64,000 nt of DNA from CAWAMR01 sp963783095 (lineage in GTDB: Bacteria; Planctomycetota; Planctomycetia; Gemmatales; Gemmataceae). Location of the stretch: assembly GCA_963783095.1 (NCBI GenBank), contig CAWAMR010000020.1, positions 62,001 through 126,000 of the forward strand. The letters are read 5' to 3'. A model generated the notes under the pieces. The model ran no database searches. It worked only from the letters and a program-made list of their open reading frames with translations, and was not told the DNA's origin. Below, piece by piece: positions 21,157 to 29,280 of the stretch. Position numbers and translations under genes: made by a program. Numbering within the stretch: the stretch's first letter is position 1; each line of letters begins with the position of its first letter.

Positions 21157-21229
21157 TGGGCGTTGAGGGACTCGAACCCCCGACCATTCGCGTGTAAGGC
21201 GAACGCTCTACCAACTGAGCTAAACGCCC
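21157..21229 (-). tRNA. tRNA-Val (anticodon TAC)
   Basis: A full cloverleaf can be drawn on the minus strand: acceptor stem GGGCGTT/AACGCCC, D-arm GCTC-GAGC, anticodon stem TTCGC/GCGAA with loop CTTACAC (anticodon TAC), and a T-arm with GGTTCGAGTCC. The discriminator base is A and no CCA is encoded. It is 73 bases long. It sits 9 bases after the hscB stop and may be transcribed with the isc genes. Confidence 0.95.
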
Positions 21230-21238
21230 GAATTTGAC

Positions 21239-21757
21239 CTAAACGTCCCGCAAATCTCGCAACAAACCTTGCACATATTTTGTTGCGTTGAGCTGTCGGC
21301 GGATTTCCTTCAGCAACCTCTTTTCGCCAGGCCTCTCGGCATACTTCGTTAGCTGATCTCCCACTTCTTTCAATAGCTGATCGCGGCGCTGTGTCAACTG
21401 TCTTTCCAACACAATCAATTCAGGAGATTCGGGACCGGCGGCCTTTCCTTCCTCGATCGCCATTCGCAATTCCATCATTTCTTCCAGAAACTCGGCCGGC
21501 ATTTCCTTAACTTCCGCAGGAGGCGGGCAGCCTTCTAATTGAAGTAGATACTCGGCCCGTCTAAAAGGATCGCGCAAAATGACGTAGGCCTCGTTCAAGG
21601 CAGAAGAGGATTCCAGACTGGCCCGCTGCTCAACGGAACTGCCCAATTGGTGATAGTCGGGATGGACCTCCCGGCTCCGCGCCAGATATTGTCGCTCCAA
21701 CTCGGCCAGATCGACGAAAAAAAGCCTCGGTATTCCGAGGCGAGCAAAATGGTCCAT
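21239..21757 (-). CDS. hscB: Fe-S cluster co-chaperone HscB
   Basis: A J-domain protein of 172 residues with the HPD motif (EVHPDYHQ) and the C-terminal helical domain that binds the scaffold IscU (PAEVKEMPAEFLEEMMELR). HscB stimulates HscA to release the cluster from IscU. It is the last gene of the isc operon, about 110 bases after iscA, with a repeat in between. hscA is not in the window. The frame is intact. Confidence 0.9.
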   Translation of the reverse strand: MDHFARLGIPRLFFVDLAELERQYLARSREVHPDYHQLGSSVEQRASLESSSALNEAYVILRDPFRRAEYLLQLEGCPPPAEVKEMPAEFLEEMMELRMAIEEGKAAGPESPELIVLERQLTQRRDQLLKEVGDQLTKYAERPGEKRLLKEIRRQLNATKYVQGLLRDLRDV

Positions 21758-21772
21758 ACTCGCTGCGCTCGC

Positions 21773-21864
21773 AGTGTTCAGTTTTCAGTGTTCAGTAAAG
21801 ACACCGGCTTCGAGAAAGACCAATGGCGTTTTTACTGAACACTGAACACTGAACACTGAACACT
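21773..21864. repeat. Inverted repeat of the ACTGAACACTGA family
   Basis: Left arm at 21773-21799 carries AGTGTTCAG units, right arm at 21831-21864 carries the complementary units ACTGAACACTGAACACTGA. It could form a long hairpin between iscA and hscB. Another copy of the unit lies at 22780-22809. Confidence 0.75.
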
Positions 21865-21867
21865 GTT

Positions 21868-22277
21868 TTACATGGAAAACGAACTGCCGCAGCCGCAGGT
21901 GCTTTTGGCGGTGGGGTTCGTGATGCTGAAGCCGCGTTTGTTCAGGTCGTCGTGGAAATCGACCGTTACGCCGTTGAGATACAACAGGCTGCGCTTGTCG
22001 ATGACGACCGAAACGCCGTGGATCTCGAATACTTCATCGAGCTTGGCGTTGACATACAGGGTCGAGATCGAGCTTGTGCTGGAAGCCGCTGCAGCCGCCG
22101 CCGACGACGCGCATGCGCAGGTGCAGTTTTTCCGCTGTGCCGGATGCTTGCTGCTCGGCCATGATTCGCCGGACTTCGTCGGCCGCCTTTTCGGTCAGGA
22201 TGATGCCGGGCTCAGCCTTGTACCTGGGGTCTTCAGTGCCCAATTTCAACGGGTTCGGTTTCGGTCATCGTGGACAT
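21868..22277 (-). CDS. iscA: IscA/ErpA-type Fe-S carrier, two frame changes
   Basis: A-type Fe-S carrier. The first frame gives ILTEKAADEVRRIM and GGGCSGF (first conserved Cys), and after a frame change near 22050 the second gives DEVFEIHGVSVVIDKRSLLY, GFSITNP and the Cys pair STCGCGSSF. The protein ends at 21868. A further one-base problem lies near 22240, because the ATG at 22277 (GGAG upstream) runs into a stop, while the body is in the next frame. About 135 residues, normal. It follows iscU in the operon. Confidence 0.8.
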
Positions 22278-22316
22278 ATAAAGCTACTCCTTCTGAATAA
22301 GGGTTTTTAGGGATGT

Positions 22317-22750
22317 TCAGACCGCTGCAGGTTCAGCATGGGCTTCGGATTCAACTTCCTCGGTTTTATCCTGCTTCTCCTGGTAATTCTTGATCGCCGC
22401 CTTGATCGCGTCTTCGGCAAGCACCGAGCAGTGCACCTTCACCGGCGGCAAGGCCAGTTCCTCGACGATCTGCGTATTGCGGATCGCCATCGCCTCGTCG
22501 ACGGTCTTGCCCTTGAGCCATTCGGTCGCCAGACTGCTGGAAGCGATGGCGCTGCCGCAGCCGAAGGTCTTGAACTTGGCGTCTTCGATCACGCCGGTTT
22601 CCGGGTTGACTTTGATCTGCAGTTTCATGACGTCGCCGCACTCGGGAGCACCGACCAGGCCCGTGCCGACGTCTGAGGTCGCTCTGGTTGAAGCTGCCCA
22701 CGTTGCGCGGGTTGTTGTAATGGTCGAGAATCTTGTTCGCTGTATGGCAT
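22317..22750 (-). CDS. iscU: Fe-S cluster scaffold IscU, frame changes in N-terminus
   Basis: Scaffold on which IscS-derived sulfur and iron form 2Fe-2S clusters. Visible blocks are KILDHYNNPRNVGSF, PECGDVMKLQIKV, FGCGSAIASSS and VKVHCSVLAEDAI, with all three conserved Cys. Frame changes lie near 22735 (after MPYSE) and near 22670 (after FNQSD). Start is the ATG at 22750 with a G-rich ribosome site. There is an extended acidic C-terminus of about 15 residues (EEVESEAHAEPAAV). It sits between iscS and iscA. Confidence 0.85.
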
Positions 22751-22779
22751 TTCAATACCCCCCTTGCAGTCAATGTCTT

Positions 22780-22809
22780 AACTGAACACTGAACACTGAA
22801 AACTGACAC
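22780..22809. repeat. ACTGAACACTGA repeat between iscS and iscU
   Basis: Three imperfect tandem copies of a 9-base unit, ACTGAACAC / TGAACACTG. Same family as the hairpin at 21773-21864. Confidence 0.7.
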
Positions 22810-22817
22810 TAACGAAG

Positions 22818-24049
22818 TTAATGGGCTGCCCATTGTACCGTCTTCAAATCGATGCCTGCTTGTGCCATCTCATAGAGCGGAGCTCATCTCGCGCAGGCGA
22901 TTCACTTCGCGCACCACTAGGTCGATCACGAAGTCGACTTCCTCTTCGGTGGTGAATCGGCCGAGGCCGAAGCGAATGCTGGAATGGGCCAGTTCATCGC
23001 CGACGCCCAATGCTCGCAAGAACGTAGCTCGGCTCCAGGCTGGCACTGGTGCAGGCCGAACCCGAAGATACTGCCACGTCCTTGATCCCCATCATCAGGC
23101 CTTCGCCCTCGACGTAGGCGAAGCTGATGTTGGCGTTGCCCGGCAGACGTTCGTCCGGGTGGCCGTTCAGATACGATTCCGGCAATTGGTCCATGATCCC
23201 TGTCGCGAAGGCGTTCGCGCAGCGTGAAGACCAGCGTTGGCTCTCGTCGCTCATCTCGCGTGCGAGCGATGTCGCAGGCCAGCCAAAGCCGACGATCAGC
23301 GGCACCGGCAAAGTGCCCGAACGCATGCCGCGCTCGTGGCCGCCGCCATCGATCATCGGCTCCAGGCGGACGCGCGGGTCTTTCTTGCGGACATACAGGG
23401 CACCGATGCCTTTCGGCCCGTAAAGCTTGTGAGCCGTCAGGCTCAGCAGGTCGATGCCCATGTCCTCGACATCGATGCGGGACTTTGCCGACGCCTGCAC
23501 GGCATCGGTGTGGAAGAGAACGCCCTTTTCCTTGCACAACTTGCCGATGCTGCCTGATGGGCTGAACAGCGTGCCGATCTCGTTGTTCGCGGCCATGATG
23601 CTGACAAGGATCGTCTTGTCGGTCATGCGCCTGCGCGAACCTGCTCCGGCGTGAACCTGCCCATATTTATCCACAGGCAGATACGGTTACCTGGAAGCCA
23701 TCACGCTCCAGTCGTTTGCACGGATCGATGACGGCCTTGTGCTCCGTCACCTGCGTGATGATGTGGTTGCCCTTTTTCTTGTACATCGCCGCAGCACCCT
23801 TGATGGCAAGGTTGTTGCTTTCGGTCGCACCACTGGTGAAGATGATCTCTTTGCGCGGCCGCGTTGATCAGCGCTGCGATCTGCTCGCGCGCTTCCTCGA
23901 CGGCAGCCTCGGCTTCCCAGCCATAATGCGTGGTTTCGGCTGGCTGCGTTGCCGTATTTTTCCGTGAAGTAAGGCAGCATCGCTTCGACGACGCGCGGAT
24001 CGGTCCGCGTCGTGGCGTTGTTGTCCATGTAAATTGGAAACTTCAACAT
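22818..24049 (-). CDS. iscS: Cysteine desulfurase IscS, several frame changes
   Basis: PLP enzyme that takes sulfur from cysteine for Fe-S assembly. The joined frames read PIYMDNNATTRTDPRVVEAM, then SGATE-type residues (frame broken near 23930 and 23860), NNEIGTLF, SLTAHKLYGPKGIGAL (PLP lysine), GGGHERGMRSGT, VSSGSACTSASLEPS (active Cys) and HSSIRFGLGRFTTEEEVD. A last frame change near 22870 leads to the usual end EMAQAGIDLKTVQWAAH and a TAA at 22818. About 405 residues, normal. Start ATG at 24049 has GGAAGG upstream and lies 18 bases after iscR. Confidence 0.9.
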
Positions 24050-24067
24050 AATTCCTTCCATTCCGTC

Positions 24068-24562
24068 TTATCCGGGAACGGGAACCGGTGCCGTCCCCGC
24101 CATGTTCAGCACGGGAAGCCTAAGCTGGTATTGAATCGGGGGCAGATTCGGTCGAAATAGTTCCGCAAGAGTCACATTACGAAGCACGTCCAATATTCGG
24201 CGGTGCAGTTCGCCAATCGGCCCCTTGATCGGGCAAACATGGCCAACCGCACAGTCGTCGAGATGAAGTTCGGCATCATCGTGGCCGGTGCAGGTCGCGA
24301 GACGGAAGCCGTCTTCCAGCGATTCCAATACCTCGGCTACGGGAATCTCATCCGCCGATCGTTGCAGGGCATACCCGCCTTTGACCCCGCGATGACTGGC
24401 GACAAACCCTTTCTGACAAAGCTCTTTGAGGATATTCGCAACAAACGCCCGGCTCAGCCCATACGACTCGGCGATGGCACGAGCGTTACCGCCATCGGGG
24501 TGGGTGTGAAGGTGGGCCAAAATCAGCAAGGCATAGTCCGTTTTTCGGCTAAGCAGCATCAT
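24068..24562 (-). CDS. iscR: Rrf2/IscR-type transcriptional regulator
   Basis: A 164-residue winged-helix regulator. The HTH lies in ARAIAESYGLSRAFVANIL, the wing in RGVKGGYAL, and three Cys (ATCTGH, DDCAVGHVCPI) fit the 2Fe-2S site of IscR. The start is one of two adjacent ATGs at 24562/24559, with AAGGAGGTG upstream. It leads the isc operon, so it most likely senses Fe-S status and represses its own operon, as IscR does in other bacteria. Confidence 0.85.
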   Translation of the reverse strand: MMLLSRKTDYALLILAHLHTHPDGGNARAIAESYGLSRAFVANILKELCQKGFVASHRGVKGGYALQRSADEIPVAEVLESLEDGFRLATCTGHDDAELHLDDCAVGHVCPIKGPIGELHRRILDVLRNVTLAELFRPNLPPIQYQLRLPVLNMAGTAPVPVPG

Positions 24563-24598
24563 GACACACCTCCTTTCCCGAAAGAGAACTAACACACT

Positions 24599-24610
24599 GC
24601 TATTTTTAGC
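24599..24610. promoter_or_regulatory. Palindrome in the iscR upstream region
   Basis: GCTATTTTTAGC lies about 37 bases before the iscR ATG in an AT-richer stretch, next to a loose TTGATT / TAAAAA promoter pair on the minus strand (24606-24630). It may be an operator, but no known IscR box is matched. Confidence 0.3.
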
Positions 24611-24667
24611 AATGAAATCGGACGAATCAAGTGCTAATTAAAAAATGGGTGGGCGTACGGGATGCTT

Positions 24668-24732
24668 TCGGGAGGGCAAGGCTCCTGCCGAGCCAGGGAG
24701 TTTCCGGCTCGGCAGGAGCCTCGCCCTCCCGA
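24668..24732. repeat. Long hairpin of the GGCTCCTGCCGAGCC family
   Basis: Arms of 27 bases (24668-24694 and 24706-24732) pair with one mismatch around an 11-base loop. It lies between the convergent-free spacer of iscR and the DUF454 gene and may end transcription of the latter. The core is a frequent interspersed repeat in planctomycete genomes. Confidence 0.8.
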
Positions 24733-24789
24733 ATACATCCAAAAGATCGATCGCGATGGGAAAAAGAATTCAAGTCCGCATTCATCCCG

Positions 24790-25239
24790 TCATCCGTCGC
24801 CCTCCGCCCTCAACATCTCTTCAGGCTTATGTTCAGGTTCACTTTTTTTCGGTCGCGCTGTTGGCACCAACAGGATCGTTGTAATTCCGATCAGAGCACA
24901 GCCCGCGATCACAAATCTTACCCAGACCGGCAGATTGCTAAACGCGATGCTGATGCTAACCACCGTTACCACCATGCAAACCGCGAAAATCTTCACGGGC
25001 CGGCGAATCCCGCGATGTTCTTCCCAATCCCGCAGAAGATGACCGAAGTAAGGGGTTCTGCGGAGCCAGCGATGGAGTCTGGCTGACGATCGTACAAAGA
25101 AGAAACTCGCGGCCAGCAAAAAAGGCGTCGTTGGAATGCCGGGGAGAATGGCTCCGATGTAGCCGAAACCAACGAAAACCAGGCCGAGAAAGATGTACAG
25201 AATTCGCTTCAGCCCGGATACTATTGGCGGATTAGACAT
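24790..25239 (-). CDS. DUF454 (YbaN-like) inner membrane protein
   Basis: 149 residues with three to four TM segments. The family pattern is clear: LGLVFVGFGYIGAILPGIPTTPFLLAASFFF near residues 18-48, then RLHRWLRRTPYFGHLLRDW and HRGI. Function of DUF454 proteins is unknown. A polar, Glu/Lys-rich tail of about 20 residues closes it. It is a single gene on the minus strand, with its start 175 bases from the divergent cytochrome gene. Confidence 0.85.
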   Translation of the reverse strand: MSNPPIVSGLKRILYIFLGLVFVGFGYIGAILPGIPTTPFLLAASFFFVRSSARLHRWLRRTPYFGHLLRDWEEHRGIRRPVKIFAVCMVVTVVSISIAFSNLPVWVRFVIAGCALIGITTILLVPTARPKKSEPEHKPEEMLRAEGDG

Positions 25240-25414
25240 GAAAGATCACGCAAACTCGGTGAAGGGTGCGATTGCCCGGCAAATTTCTTCAGAACGTATC
25301 CACCTTGTAACCGATGGTCGAATTTGTCGCGACTTCTATCCGTCCACCAAAATAATGCTACAATGATCTGTGGTGTATGGCCTGTGATTTCCCCTATTTC
25401 TTGAGGTATCCAGA

Positions 25415-25825
25415 ATGGTGCGTTGGATTGTTGCTGGAGTAGCCGTGTCGCTCCTGAGTGTCATCTTCATCAATGGTTCCCGAATGGCTGCTGCGGCACC
25501 GGATGACATCGAAAAGATCATGAAGAAACTGCACAAAGGGACGAAAGCAGTTCACAAGGGGATCGAGAAAGATCTCGATGAAAGAGATATCCCCTGGTCT
25601 GAAGTTCAAAAACTGAGCAAAGAATACGTCAATCTGACGACCGACCTCCTCAAAACCACTCCCGAGAAGGGTACAGAGGATTCGTGGAAGAGTCTGACCA
25701 AGGCATATAATGCTGCTGCAAAGTCGCTGCAAACTGCCGCGACCAAGAAGAATATGAAGTCCGCGACCGAAGCCTTCGGAGCACTTGCAGACTCTTGCAA
25801 AGCCTGTCACAAGGCACACCGGTAA
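25415..25825 (+). CDS. Secreted class II-like cytochrome c
   Basis: 136 residues with a signal peptide (cleaved near AAAA) and a four-helix type body rich in Lys/Glu. A single haem site CKACH is close to the C-terminus, as in class II cytochromes (c' type). It is likely a periplasmic electron carrier or gas-binding protein. A TACAAT box at 25359-25364 may be its -10 element, though no -35 is clear. The next gene begins 65 bases later. Confidence 0.75.
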   Translation: MVRWIVAGVAVSLLSVIFINGSRMAAAAPDDIEKIMKKLHKGTKAVHKGIEKDLDERDIPWSEVQKLSKEYVNLTTDLLKTTPEKGTEDSWKSLTKAYNAAAKSLQTAATKKNMKSATEAFGALADSCKACHKAHR

Positions 25826-25889
25826 TCGACCCCGCTTTCGGTTCACCTCCCTGCAATCGCAAGCGGCCTCTCCTTTCGAGGGTGGTCCG

Positions 25890-26375
25890 ATGATTGATCC
25901 ACCCTTGGTCATCTCGGCATTTCAAACCTGTGGCATCACTCACATCGTCTGGATTCCCGATACGCAGTTGGGCACCTGGGAATCTGCCATTCTTTCGTCC
26001 CCAAGTATTCAACTCATTCGTGCGAGCCGGGAAGGAGAAGCGATCGCCATCGCGGGCGGTTTGATTCTCGGCGGCGCGAAACCACTCGTCGTCATTCAGT
26101 GTACCGGATTGTTTGAAGCAGGTGATGCGCTGCGGAATATCGTCCACGATCTGCAATTGCCGCTGCTTCTGATCGTCGGCGTGCGCAGCTATTTTGCCCA
26201 CCAAAAGGGCAACACCGGGGATAACTGTCCACGCTTCACTGAACCCATTTTGCAGGCCTGGCAAATCCCTTTTGCCGTCTTCGATCCAACTCGACAGACG
26301 CCAAGCGATTTGATCGGCATCCTTCGACCGATGCAGCGTTTGGGAAAAGCGGGGGCAATTCTTTGGGCGGAGTAG
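25890..26375 (+). CDS. TPP-dependent decarboxylase, PYR-type subunit
   Basis: 161 residues corresponding to the pyrimidine-binding domain of two-subunit decarboxylases such as sulfopyruvate decarboxylase (ComD) or phosphonopyruvate decarboxylase. The catalytic Glu is in ASREGEAIAIAGG; a GGAKPLVVIQ-GLFEAGDAL block follows. ATG at 25890 is chosen because GAGGG lies before it and the longer frame would overlap the cytochrome gene. The partner subunit follows 4 bases later. The exact substrate cannot be told from the sequence. Confidence 0.75.
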   Translation: MIDPPLVISAFQTCGITHIVWIPDTQLGTWESAILSSPSIQLIRASREGEAIAIAGGLILGGAKPLVVIQCTGLFEAGDALRNIVHDLQLPLLLIVGVRSYFAHQKGNTGDNCPRFTEPILQAWQIPFAVFDPTRQTPSDLIGILRPMQRLGKAGAILWAE

Positions 26376-26379
26376 AACA

Positions 26380-26949
26380 ATGATGACACAGCGAGAAGCC
26401 CTGGAAATCCTGGCGGCGCAGCGAGGCGATCCCGTTGTTATTTCGACGATGGGTTCCTCGGGCATCTGGCCCACGCTTTCCGATACGCCGCTCGATTTCG
26501 CGTATATCCCTTCGAGCATGGGCCAGGGGATTGCACTGGGGCTTGGGCTGGCGATCGCCCAACCGACGAAACAGGTCATTGTGCTGATGGGGGATGGTTC
26601 TTTACTGATGAATCTGGAAGTCTGGTGACGGTGGCCAGTCATCCTGCGAACCTGCGCATCGTCCTGCTCGACAATGGTCTGTATGAAATTACTGGGGGAC
26701 AGCTCACGGCCGGATCGGGAAAAATCGACTTCGCCGGTCTGGCGGCACTCCGCTGGGATCAAACGAGTCCATCGTTTCACAGAACCAACGGACTGGAAGG
26801 CGAGCGTATCGGAAGTCTTGGGCGATGGTGGGCCGGTGTTTGTCTGGCTGAAGGTGACTGGAGAGTATGGCAAGAAGACGCCGGCCCCGCCCAGGCCAAT
26901 GGGCGAGCAAATTGCCAGACTACAGGCCGCGTTGCGGACAAGCGGCTAG
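26380..26949 (+). CDS. TPP-dependent decarboxylase, PP-type subunit, two frame changes
   Basis: The diphosphate-binding half of the enzyme. SSMGQGIALGLGLAIA and the TPP motif GDGSLLMNLE ... NNGLYEITGGQ (here DNGLYEITGGQ) are clear. The frame changes near 26625 and again near 26750; the last frame reads FTEPTDWKASVSEVLGDGGP and ends at 26949. About 190 residues when joined, normal for ComE-like subunits. Forms an operon with the PYR subunit gene. Both proteins together make an alpha-beta enzyme for a 2-oxo acid with a sulfonate, phosphonate or related group. Confidence 0.7.
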
Positions 26950-27389
26950 CATTGCGAATCGTCGCGAGTGGGAGCCGCAATCGGGGGCGTAGAAAAGCCG
27001 GCCCCAACCCGTACAGGTTGGCGGCTCGAACGTGGGCAAACCCCGTGCGCTAAAAACCTCAACACCGGGAGCATCGGTAAATCCGACGTCGCAGCGTGTC
27101 AGGATCCGGCGGTAAAGGTGCCAGTGCAGATTCCAGTCCGGTGCCAGCCCGATGATCGGGATCGGCGCATCCCACAACTTGCGTGGGATACTGTTGTAGG
27201 ACAGTCAAAGCACCAGGCAATCGGGTTGCCAGTCGCTGGGAAATTGCCGCGCCAGCACATCCCAGCCGGCATCGATCGGCAGGGAGATATTCTGCTTGCC
27301 TTCGGTGTCGAAAAGCAGGTGTGGGAAGAGGGAGTATAGCGTTCTTGCGCAAAATGCGGCGACACTGGACCAAATAAACAACGGAGCAT
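26950..27389 (-). pseudogene. N-terminal fragment of a glycosyltransferase
   Basis: Starting at the ATG at 27389, joined frames read LRCLFGPVSPHFAQ, PDCLVLWLSYNSIPRKLWDAP, IGLAPDWNLHWHLYRR, CDVGFTDAPGVEVF and FEPANLYGLG. This resembles the N-terminal domain of a family of planctomycete glycosyltransferases. After about 140 residues the similarity ends where the TPP-enzyme gene begins on the opposite strand, so the nucleotide-sugar-binding C-terminal domain is missing. At least three frame changes occur. I regard it as a truncated remnant. Confidence 0.5.
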
Positions 27390-27763
27390 GGGCAGCCTCT
27401 CAAGAAGAGAATGAAAGCGAATCCATTCGGGACAAGTTGCTTCCCTTCAAACGCCTAGCGGAACCATCCATCAATTCTGAACTAGTGTCCCCTGATCGTT
27501 GGCCGGGCTGGTAAGTGAAATATTCCAAGTAACTTCGCTTCAATCTAACGATTATGAATTTGATATTCTGGCGAAGTTACTTTCCGATGAGGGCCCGTGA
27601 TCGGGCGCAGCCGCTACAAAAGACTTGAGCCAAGGCGGTACACAGTTGAGTGGGCAGGAGGCGGGATGGCGTGCCTGTCCAAGTCAGGAGAGAATCGACA
27701 TTCAGAACGGCCGTGGGAGGCGGTCTTAGTGTCCTTGTTAGTGCCCAGACTGGTCGTAGTTAA
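27390..27763. other. Gene-free stretch with an inverted repeat
   Basis: No coding frame is convincing in this spacer. The only structure I see is the inverted repeat at 27528-27581. Confidence 0.5.
27528..27581. repeat. 11-bp perfect inverted repeat with 32-bp centre
   Basis: AGTAACTTCGC at 27528-27538 and its exact complement GCGAAGTTACT at 27571-27581 enclose an AT-rich centre. It could be a terminator, an operator or the ends of a tiny mobile element. Confidence 0.6.
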
Positions 27764-27836
<73 letters not shown>

Positions 27837-28060
27837 AATGATTGGATCATCCTAGCCAAGTGCTTTGAATTGTCAATCGAGACCCACTGCGGTTGGCTTG
27901 CCATTTTCTGGATGGTTTCCGTTGGAAGAAATGTTCGCGATTCCGAAACATTTCTCCAAAACTAACCTACCCAGTTAACCCACAACGGTGGCGCTGAACC
28001 CCCGCTCATCCCGATCGACTTTCTCAACCGAATGAGGAGCCCACCGCCCTACTCTTCATC

Positions 28061-28831
28061 TCAAATCTGCTGACGCCAGTCGTGCGGGCAGAAATCGGGA
28101 AACACAGTGCAGAACTTGCGATAGGCCGGAATCATCCAGTCCGGGAGCTCGCTCGACCGAACTTCGATCGTTGCATTTCGCCGAGGTAAATTGCATCGAA
28201 AGGCTGCAAGACCACATTGGTCGTCGGGTCGCCCTTTAGCAGAATGGCTTCGAGATCGACGCTAAAAACTTGAGGTGCCTGTTCGTGAACGAGATTGCCG
28301 CGAACAACGTGCACTTCTTTCAGTTTTGCGCCGGGCTGAACTCCTCCGATGCGCCGAAGCAGGGAAACCACGTCTCGGGACCGCGATAGGCAACTTCGCG
28401 CTCGGGGCCGTTGATCGGTCCGTGCACGTAAACGAACGAACTGCCATGCTGCCGAACCTGGCACCGCACCTCGCCCGGTCGAAGTCCAGCCAGATCCCCC
28501 AGCTTCGCCATACTCCGCGAATGGTTTCGCCTTCGATACGTGGATTACCCAAAGTAGCAATTTCAACGCATCCTTCGGCAGAAATCGGGAAGATCCCGCT
28601 ACAATCCGGCCTGCCCGGAACGCTTATCTGCAACACATCCGGAAAGCCGACACGATAGGCTTCTTCGACCGATTGTTCGCGCGTCACGGGTGCTTCGGGG
28701 CCAATGGCGAGTTGCTCGGCAACCTTCTGATGAGTCTGAATCGCGGTGCAACCACTCAACATCGAAGCCGGCAACACGAGAAACAAATAGGAAAGGCAGC
28801 AGCGTCGATCGGTAAGCGTTGGGGTAACCAT
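28061..28831 (-). CDS. Polysaccharide export lipoprotein (Wza-like), frame changes
   Basis: The N-terminus has a lipoprotein signal ending in LSGC. It is followed by the poly-export domain (VEEAYRVGFPDVLQISV, then GCVEIATLGNPRIEGETI) and, in a second frame from about 28500, VYVHGPINGPEREVAYRGPETV. A third frame gives the SLBB-like end QVFSVDLEAILLKGDPTTNVVLQPFD and, after one more change near 28165, a natural tail DWMIPAYRKF up to 28061. Such outer-membrane proteins form the channel for capsule or EPS export. About 255 residues. No other export gene is beside it. Confidence 0.65.
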
Positions 28832-28954
28832 CGCCTGATCCGGCAGGAAATAAAAGGGATCGACGCCAGAATATAGATCGGCGACGACAGCGGCAGAGCT
28901 TGAGGAATGTACCGAGTTTGCGGCGATCCGGGTGACAAGATGACAAGGTGACAA

Positions 28955-29280
28955 GGTGACACAGTAGTTGCAAACTGACCACCAATTCATGGATGACGCG
29001 GAGCGTCTTCGGTCTGGGCACTCTGAAGGAGTGCGCCGCAACAAAGCCCAGGGTTGCCGTACTCGGCACACCCTGGGAACCTTGGACCCAAACCGCCGAC
29101 TTTGAGATTCGACGGCCTGGCCCTAGAGTGTTCGAAGATCCTCTTGCGGGTTGAAGATTTCCCAGGGTGTGCCGAGTACGGCAACCCTGGGCTTTGTTGC
29201 GCACTCCTTCAGAGTGCCCAGACCGAAGACGCTCCGCGTCATCCATGAATTGGCGGTCAGTTTGCAACTACTGTGTCACC
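28955..29280. repeat. 0.33-kb inverted repeat with about 120-bp arms
   Basis: The left arm (28955-29078) and right arm (29160-29280) are complementary apart from a few changes (for example GCGCCGCAAC against GTTGCGCAC) and enclose about 80 bases. The left edge carries extra tandem GACAAGGT units (28931-28960). It looks like a non-coding mobile repeat (MITE-like) or a very large hairpin. The right end overlaps the inferred 3' end of rnd. No gene is seen in the spacer 28832-29267. Confidence 0.85.

Noticed and set aside
24668..24732. Integron attC-like site
   Set aside because: The hairpin is symmetrical and perfect, lacks the unpaired extrahelical bases and the R-site sequences, and no integrase is near.
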